From: an uncultured Actinomycetes bacterium
GTDB taxonomy: Bacteria; Actinomycetota; Acidimicrobiia; Acidimicrobiales; RAAP-2
Reading direction: 5' to 3'
Assembly (NCBI GenBank): GCA_903847955.1
Contig: CAINFA010000214.1
Coordinates: 1-41,778, forward strand
DNA: 41,778 bases
In this document: positions 35,394 to 41,778 of the stretch, piece after piece
Position numbering within the stretch: position 1 is the stretch's first letter
How the letters are laid out: the number at the start of each line of letters is the position of its first letter
Program-made: the position numbers and the translations under genes
Notes under the pieces: generated by a model
What the model was told of the DNA's origin: nothing
Database searches by the model: none
What the model saw: only the letters and a program-made list of their open reading frames with translations

Positions 35394-38300
35394 ATGAGTG
35401 AGGTGACCATGGGTCGAGGGGTACGTCGAGCAGCAGCGTTGGCCATGGTCGCAGCCATGGGCGCCGTCTTGCCGCTGTGCACCGCCGGCGCCACGACCAC
35501 CGTGCGCCACCATGGTGGAAGCCACCGGCAACGCCCGATCCCGGCTCCAGCCATTCCACGGGGGGCGCACCGCACCGGCCTGCTGGCCAAGGGCACCAGG
35601 TTGCACCTCGCCGTTGGCCTGCAGCCTCGGGACCCCGCCACGCTGGCGGCCTTCGCCGCCGCGGTCACCGAACCGGGGAACCCCGCCTACCACCACTACC
35701 TCCGCCGGGGCGCCTTCGCTCGCGTCTTCGGTCCCACGACGGCCACGATCTCGACCGTCGAGCACGCCTTCTCCCAGGCCGGATTCAGCATCGGCCGCCT
35801 CGACGCCAGTCACCTGAGCCTCGAGGTCTCCGCCCCAGCGGGCACCGTGGCCCGGTTCTTCCACACCAGCTTCGCCACCTACACCTTGGCCGGGGGTACC
35901 TCGGGCTACGCCATCACGTCGTCGCCGACGTTGGCCCAAGCGGTCCGCGGTGAGGTGACGTCCATCCTCGGGCTCACCACCTTGGACCGCCAGCATGCGC
36001 TCGGCCTGCCCACCACAGCAGCGAGCCACACCACGGCTCGGGCCACAACTGCTCCTACGCCGTGCTCGACGCTCACCAACGACATCAGTGGCCAGAACGA
36101 CCAGGGAACCTTCACCACCGACCAGCTGGCCCAGGCCTACGGCCTGACCTCGCAGTACGCCAACGGCAACTTCGGCCAGGGGGAGACCATTGGGCTCTAC
36201 GAGCTCGCCCCCTACCTCTCGAGCGACGTGGCCACCTACGACCAGTGCTACGGCGTGAGCCCCACCATCAAGAACGTGAACATCGACGGTGGTCCGTGCG
36301 CGGGGCTGTCTGGCTCGAGTTGCCAACCTGATGCCGAGCCCACCTTGGACATCGAGGAGATCGCCAGCCTCGCCCCCAAGGCCACCATCGTCGTCTACCA
36401 GAGCAACCAGAATGGCAACGCGGCCAACGACTTGTTCAGTGCCATCGCAGACGACGACGCCGCCCAAGTGGTCAGCTACAGCTGGGGAGGCTGCGAGCAG
36501 CAGGACACCGGCGCCTACGGCACGGCCTGGGAGGCAACGGTGCTCGAGCAGATGGCCGCCCAAGGCCAGACCGTGGTCGCCGCCTCGGGCGACGACGGTG
36601 CCTCGGACTGCTGGACGACTGGCGACCCCACCACCGCATCGAATATCGAGCAGGCCGTTGATGACCCGGGCAGCCAGCCCTTCGTGACGAGCGTGGGCGG
36701 CACGTCGACGTCGTCGGTCAACCCCCTGGCCGAGACGGTCTGGAACGACGGCATCGGCGGTGGGGCCGGTGGTGGTGGCCCGTCGAACGTGTGGGGCCTG
36801 CCGTGGTGGCAGAGCTCGGTGGCTGCTGCTGAGCCGGCCGGAATCGCCACCCCGGCCCGGATGGTGCCCGACGTCTCGTTCAACGCAGACCCCAACACCG
36901 GGGTCATGATCTACCAGCAAGGCTGGTCTCCCATCGGCGGCACCAGTGCCGCTGCACCGCTCTTCGCCGCCATCGTCGCCTTGGCCGATGCCCACTGCCA
37001 CCGCTCGCTGGGCTTCATCAACCCTGCGCTGTACGAGTTGTACGCCAGTAATCCTTCGGACTTCTACGACGTGACCTCTGGGACCAACGCCCTGTTCTCC
37101 TCGGGCGCCAGAGCCATTGGGTACACCGCAAGCCAGGGCTACGACCTGGCCTCTGGGCTCGGCTCGACCACCGCCGGATTCTTCACCGACATCTGCGCTG
37201 CCCCGAGCGCCCAGGTCACCTCCACCAATGCCTCGGCTGGCCAGGTGACCACGCTCTCGGTGACCACCACCGCACCCACCCAGCTCGCCGCAGGCACCGC
37301 GCTCTCCCTCGAGTTGCCCTCGGGCGCATCGTTCCCCGTGACCCCAACGCTCGTCGTCACCGCCGATGGAGCCCCCATTGGGGTGAGCGCACTGAGCGCC
37401 TCGACCGCCAGTGGCACCACGGGCACAACCCGGCTCCGCTTCGTCCTCAACGCACCCATTGCCACCGGTGCCACCGTGGTGGTGCGCGTCCCCAACGTGC
37501 TCAACCCCGAGAGCAGCGGCGAGGTTGGCCTCACCGATGGGTCGGCGGCGCTCGGCTCACAAGTGGCCTCGGCCTCGACCGACTTCGGCGTGGCCGGCGC
37601 CTTGCCGCTGACCGCGTCGACCACCACCACGAGCGCCACGCCGCTCCCCACCACCGTGCTCACCAACCTTGGGCCGCAAGCGATCGGCTCGCTGTCGAGC
37701 ACGGGGGGCACCACGGTCGGCGTGGCCACCACCTCGGCGAGCCACCAACTCGCGCTCTCCCTCGAGCAACGTGGTACCTGGACCACCACGTCGCTGGCCC
37801 TGAAGGGCCTCAACACCGCGGCCGGCAAGCCTGGCCCGACCGACAGCCTCAGCTTGGCAACGAACCTCACGTCAATCAGCACCATCAGCACCACAGGCCA
37901 CGTGCTGGCGTTGGTCGCAACCACTCTGGGCGGTCCGACCACGGCCACCGACCTGACCGCGTCGACCAAGACCCCGGTGGCGGCGAGCGCGACCAGCACC
38001 TGCTCGGTCATCGTCGGCGCAACAGGTTCGTCCCGGGTGGTCGTGGTGGCCCGCCTGGCCAATGGCTCCCTCGAGCAGTACACCTCGCGCACCCAAGGAG
38101 CGGGCCCCTTCACCGCCACCGTGCTCACGACGGGCACGGGCACCCCGACGTGCACCACGAGTGGGAGCGACGTGCTCGTGGTCGAGCGCACCACCACCGG
38201 CCACGCGGCGGTGGTCACCGAGAGCACAGGGCGCACCACGGTGGTCGATGCCACCACGCTCAGCGGTGGCTCCAGCTTGGCCAATGATCCGACCTCGGCG

Positions 38301-38666
38301 GAGGTCGTTGGCACCACCGCCCTCATCGGCGTGCGCTTCGCCAACGGACACCTCGGGGTCCTCACCGGGACCGCCGGGCGCTTCAGCCAGGTGGACTTGA
38401 CGGCGGCGTCGGGAGCTGGAGGGTCCACCTCGCCCTTCCTCACCGGTTCCCCCGGTGCCCTCGAGGCCGGGGCCGTGACCGCCGCCGGCGCACTCACCAT
38501 GATCGTCCAAGGCGCCGGAGGAACCACCGCCTTCAACCTCACCGAGACCAAGGGCCTACCCAAGCTCAGCAACCTCGCCGCCACACCTTCGACCACGGCC
38601 ATCATCGTGGCCGGGATCACCCAGGCCGGACACCTCGATGTCGTCACCACGCCACGGCTCGGCTGA
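35394..38666 (+). CDS. Secreted sedolisin (S53) peptidase with pro-kumamolisin prodomain and C-terminal Ig-like/propeller-like region
   Basis: Prodomain PGNPAYHHYLRRGAFARVFGPT; EPTLDIEEI (E/D pair), SGDDGASD, GGTSAAAP (catalytic Ser). Confidence 0.92.
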   Translation: MSEVTMGRGVRRAAALAMVAAMGAVLPLCTAGATTTVRHHGGSHRQRPIPAPAIPRGAHRTGLLAKGTRLHLAVGLQPRDPATLAAFAAAVTEPGNPAYHHYLRRGAFARVFGPTTATISTVEHAFSQAGFSIGRLDASHLSLEVSAPAGTVARFFHTSFATYTLAGGTSGYAITSSPTLAQAVRGEVTSILGLTTLDRQHALGLPTTAASHTTARATTAPTPCSTLTNDISGQNDQGTFTTDQLAQAYGLTSQYANGNFGQGETIGLYELAPYLSSDVATYDQCYGVSPTIKNVNIDGGPCAGLSGSSCQPDAEPTLDIEEIASLAPKATIVVYQSNQNGNAANDLFSAIADDDAAQVVSYSWGGCEQQDTGAYGTAWEATVLEQMAAQGQTVVAASGDDGASDCWTTGDPTTASNIEQAVDDPGSQPFVTSVGGTSTSSVNPLAETVWNDGIGGGAGGGGPSNVWGLPWWQSSVAAAEPAGIATPARMVPDVSFNADPNTGVMIYQQGWSPIGGTSAAAPLFAAIVALADAHCHRSLGFINPALYELYASNPSDFYDVTSGTNALFSSGARAIGYTASQGYDLASGLGSTTAGFFTDICAAPSAQVTSTNASAGQVTTLSVTTTAPTQLAAGTALSLELPSGASFPVTPTLVVTADGAPIGVSALSASTASGTTGTTRLRFVLNAPIATGATVVVRVPNVLNPESSGEVGLTDGSAALGSQVASASTDFGVAGALPLTASTTTTSATPLPTTVLTNLGPQAIGSLSSTGGTTVGVATTSASHQLALSLEQRGTWTTTSLALKGLNTAAGKPGPTDSLSLATNLTSISTISTTGHVLALVATTLGGPTTATDLTASTKTPVAASATSTCSVIVGATGSSRVVVVARLANGSLEQYTSRTQGAGPFTATVLTTGTGTPTCTTSGSDVLVVERTTTGHAAVVTESTGRTTVVDATTLSGGSSLANDPTSAEVVGTTALIGVRFANGHLGVLTGTAGRFSQVDLTAASGAGGSTSPFLTGSPGALEAGAVTAAGALTMIVQGAGGTTAFNLTETKGLPKLSNLAATPSTTAIIVAGITQAGHLDVVTTPRLG

Positions 38667-38703
38667 CCCCAGTGGGGATGAGCGCGACCGCTAGCGTTCA
38701 ATC

Positions 38704-41700
38704 GTGATCCTCGCCAAGCGGTCCTCGAGGGCGACCCGACGCGCGTTGCTCGGCGTGATGGCGATCGTCGCAGGAACGGTGGCAGTTGCCACCGACGCCA
38801 CGCCCTCACGGGCCGAGGGGGCCGCAACCCCCAACCAGCTCGACCAACTCTGGGGCTTCACCTCTGGCACCCCATCGACCGGGTCATCGTGGTCCGCGCA
38901 GGCGATTCCGGCCGCCTCGGGCCTCGGCCAGCTCGTGGGGGTCCCCACGGTCTTCGCCGACGGACCACACCTCGTTGCGGTGGCAACCACCGTCACCGGC
39001 AACGTGGTGATCGGCACGACCTCGAGCCCGAGCTCGACCGCGTGGGCCATGGAGAACCTCTCGAGCGTGCTCGGCATCGGGCCGGTGAACACCACCCCAG
39101 GTGCCTCCATCGATGCCGCTGGTGGGCTCGAAGTGGTCATCTGCACCGAGACTGGCCAGCTGCTGCTCGCCGACGAGCGCTTCGCCAATGGCTCGCTGTG
39201 GCAGGTGACGAACCTCACCACCGCCTCTCACGGACCAGCGGTTGTCGGACGACCGAGCCTCACCACCACCGGCACCGCCACCGAGGTCTTCGCCCGAACC
39301 GCAGCGGGCCACCTCGTCGAGTTCACCACCGCCGCGGTGGGCCAGCAGTCCTGGGACGCCATTGACCTGACCAAGCTGTCCGGGGCGCCACTGATCAGCT
39401 CTGACCCGTCGGTGACCACCGACGGCACCGTGCACTACCTCGCCGCACGCGGGCCCGGTGGGAGCATCGTCGAGTTAGCAGACGACGATGCCACCTTGCG
39501 ATTCTGGAGCGCTCGCACCCTCCACCTGCCCCAAGCCGGGGTGGGGCAGCCGAGCATCGTGGTGGCAGCGGGCCAGCCCTGGGTGTTCATCCGGGGCGTC
39601 AAGGGCGACCTCCTCGCGGCGACAGGCTCCCCAGGGGCGACAGAGAGCACGTGGACCGTCCAGGACCTGACGACCCAGATCACCGGTGCACCTGCGCTCG
39701 AGGCCCCACCCGTGGCGATCTCCACCGGCCAGGGCCTCGTCGTGGCCGCGCAGTCGATCTACGGCGGCCTCATCACCTACGACGCCTCGAGTGCCAGCTC
39801 GAGTGCCAGCTTCACCGTGACCGAGGTGCGCTCGGCGGACGGCTTCAGCGCCACCAGCGATCAGCTGGCCGGCATCGACCTCAACGGCCAGGTGGGCATC
39901 TGGGGGCTCGGCACCTCCAATGACGCCGGGGTGGGCACCGGCGTCTACGCCATTCCTGTGGCCGACAACGGCGCCGCAGTGGCCGACGGCTGGCCCGTGC
40001 TCGGGGTGACCGGCGCCTTGGGAGCCCCCACCTCTCCCTACACCGCCACCGACAATGGCCAGAACTTCGCCGTGGGCAAGGCGGTCGCCCAGGCCAACCA
40101 CCCCGTGACCTGGCTCAGCTTCTGGACCGTGTCAGGCCCACCCATCGCGGTGCGGCTCGCTGGGATGAGCTGCACGAGCACCTGCGTCGGGGTGGGCAGC
40201 TACGCCGATGTGAGCGGCACGTCGAGGGCCCTCGTGGTGTTCGGGACCACCGCTGGGTTCACCAGCGCCGAGGCAGTGCCGGCGCCGAGCGGTGCGGCGG
40301 TGAACCCTGCTGAACAGCTCAACGCCATTAGCTGCGCCTCGCCTGGGCGATGCACCGCGGTGGGCAGCGTTACCCTCTCGAACGGCTCCCAGGTGCCGCT
40401 GTGGGTCACCATCACCGGCACCGCCCTCGGGCTGAGTGAGGCGCAGGTTCCCCCGTCGAGCTCGAGCCCCGCCCACGCCAGCTTCGACGGGGTCTCGTGC
40501 CCAGCGGTGAGCAGCTGCGTGGCGGTGGGGAGCTTCCTCGATCCAGCTGGGCGAACCGAGGACCTCCTCGGCGCAACCTCGACCGCTGGGACCCACACCT
40601 TGGCCGCACCAGCTGGCGCCTCGTCGAACCCCCGCGATGGCCTCGCCTCAATCAGCTGTGCGTCGCTGACCACCTGCGTTGCGGTCGGCAGCTTCACCAC
40701 CCCCTCGGGCACCCTCCACCCCTTGGTGGGGTTCGTCAACGGTGCGGGCGAGGGGGTCCTCAAGGCCGCTCCGCTCCCCACCGGCGCACCCCACACCGCC
40801 AGTGCCCAGTTCACCGCCGTCGCCTGCCCCACGACCTGCATCGCCGTCGGAGGAGGCACCACCGCGGCAGGTGCCACCTTGGGGACCACCTCGTCGTTCA
40901 CCACCGCAGCAGTTGGAGCCTCGAGCTTCCTCGCCGCCCCCCCACATCCAGCAGCCAACCCGAACTCGACCTTGGAGGCCATCAACTGTGCGGCAGTGTC
41001 GGTCTGCGAGGCGGTGGGCGCTGCCACGAGCGCGTCGGGGGCTGTCCTCGGCTACGGCACCACCTTGTTCGCATCGGTGCCCACTGGCACGGCCTACGTG
41101 ACCGCTCCCACGGGCAGTTTGGCCAATCCCTCCATGCAGCTCGATGCGATTGGCTGCGTCACCTCGGGGAACTGCCTGGCGGGGGGCACTGCCCTCGACA
41201 GCGGGGGCGACCCGAGGCCGCTGACCTCGACGGTGGTGGGGGTTCGCTACCAACCGGCGCAGACCACCGTGCTCCCTCCGTCGGCCGCCGCGGCGTCCCC
41301 GGCCCACGCCTACTACGTCGCCGGCCAAGCGGCGGGTTCCTACGTCGGCTCGTCCATCGCCAGCTACGCCAGCCGAGGGCTCAAGAACCTCCCTGCCTTC
41401 GTGATCTTGGACCCTGAGGGCTACCCCGACCTGCACTCAGGACTCGACGGCCCACCTGGTCCGGCCTCAACGGCCAAGTGGACCCAGCTGCTCGCCGGCT
41501 GGGCTGCCGGGCTGCGAGGCGTGGACCCCAAGCTGCGTCCCGGGGTCTACTCCGACCAGTACGAGTACAACACCTACGGCCTCTCCCAGTTGGCCATCCC
41601 CGAGTTCTTGGCAGTGGCGTGGAACCTCACCACCGCCACCAACCCCAAGACCGGCTTGGCGCAGGTGGTGGCACCGCCCACGATCAACCCCAAGATCGCC

Positions 41701-41778
41701 CAAGGCCCCAACATCGAGGGCATCATCTCCTTCAACGACTGGTGCCCGAGCGACTGGGCGGTCAAGGGCACGACCGCG
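38704..41778 (+). CDS. Large secreted protein, 3' end beyond window: N-terminal propeller-like module, SC-x(n)-C-x-AVG repeats, C-terminal GH25/DUF1906-like domain
   Basis: Hand translation of frame 1 from GTG 38704 shows no stop to the window edge (about 1025 codons); MILAKRSSRATRRALLGVMAIVAGTVAVATDA...; C-terminal PAFVILDPEGYPDLHSG...RPGVYSDQYEYNTYG. Confidence 0.85.
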   Translation, partial: MILAKRSSRATRRALLGVMAIVAGTVAVATDATPSRAEGAATPNQLDQLWGFTSGTPSTGSSWSAQAIPAASGLGQLVGVPTVFADGPHLVAVATTVTGNVVIGTTSSPSSTAWAMENLSSVLGIGPVNTTPGASIDAAGGLEVVICTETGQLLLADERFANGSLWQVTNLTTASHGPAVVGRPSLTTTGTATEVFARTAAGHLVEFTTAAVGQQSWDAIDLTKLSGAPLISSDPSVTTDGTVHYLAARGPGGSIVELADDDATLRFWSARTLHLPQAGVGQPSIVVAAGQPWVFIRGVKGDLLAATGSPGATESTWTVQDLTTQITGAPALEAPPVAISTGQGLVVAAQSIYGGLITYDASSASSSASFTVTEVRSADGFSATSDQLAGIDLNGQVGIWGLGTSNDAGVGTGVYAIPVADNGAAVADGWPVLGVTGALGAPTSPYTATDNGQNFAVGKAVAQANHPVTWLSFWTVSGPPIAVRLAGMSCTSTCVGVGSYADVSGTSRALVVFGTTAGFTSAEAVPAPSGAAVNPAEQLNAISCASPGRCTAVGSVTLSNGSQVPLWVTITGTALGLSEAQVPPSSSSPAHASFDGVSCPAVSSCVAVGSFLDPAGRTEDLLGATSTAGTHTLAAPAGASSNPRDGLASISCASLTTCVAVGSFTTPSGTLHPLVGFVNGAGEGVLKAAPLPTGAPHTASAQFTAVACPTTCIAVGGGTTAAGATLGTTSSFTTAAVGASSFLAAPPHPAANPNSTLEAINCAAVSVCEAVGAATSASGAVLGYGTTLFASVPTGTAYVTAPTGSLANPSMQLDAIGCVTSGNCLAGGTALDSGGDPRPLTSTVVGVRYQPAQTTVLPPSAAAASPAHAYYVAGQAAGSYVGSSIASYASRGLKNLPAFVILDPEGYPDLHSGLDGPPGPASTAKWTQLLAGWAAGLRGVDPKLRPGVYSDQYEYNTYGLSQLAIPEFLAVAWNLTTATNPKTGLAQVVAPPTINPKIAQGPNIEGIISFNDWCPSDWAVKGTTA
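40165..41190 (+). repeat. Seven tandem Cys-pair repeats, consensus (L/F)xxIsC...C.AVGs
   Basis: AGMSCTSTCVGVGSY, NAISCASPGRCTAVGSV, DGVSCPAVSSCVAVGSF, ASISCASLTTCVAVGSF, TAVACPTTCIAVGGG, EAINCAAVSVCEAVGAA, DAIGCVTSGNCLAGGTA. Confidence 0.85.

Noticed and set aside
35379-38827. Minus-strand ORFs of 540 aa and 562 aa
   Set aside because: Antisense to the clear S53 peptidase gene; high-GC frame artefacts.

Overview
41.8 kb of GC-rich, gene-dense DNA, probably from an actinobacterium (Acidimicrobiia-like by gene content; this is inference). I support about 30 protein genes, one tRNA-Ser(GCT) and one LexA/SOS box. The core block (6.9-12.4 kb, minus strand) is rimO-pgsA-cinA-(RNase H-like ORF)-recA plus the tRNA. 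Accessory blocks: (i) tandem stand-alone secreted SGNH proteins, one of which has lost the DxxH motif; (ii) a papain-like protein next to an AAA_16/STAND-type ATPase with a membrane hairpin between Walker A and Walker B and kinesin-light-chain-like TPRs; (iii) a catabolic-looking island with a DUF6807/PmoA-like protein, a large ORF ending in a glycosyltransferase, a DHDPS-like aldolase, a 2-hydroxyacid dehydrogenase, an old yellow enzyme and a saccharopine-dehydrogenase-like protein; (iv) two convergent secreted pentapeptide-repeat proteins sharing a periodic ~26-aa insert (18 copies in the larger); (v) three adjacent secreted proteins (CHAP, sedolisin S53, and a GH25/DUF1906-like ORF absent from the ORF track) that appear to share a beta-propeller-like module. 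Blocks iv and v are the strongest candidates for undescribed biology. Functional names are family-level recognition from sequence; no database search was run.
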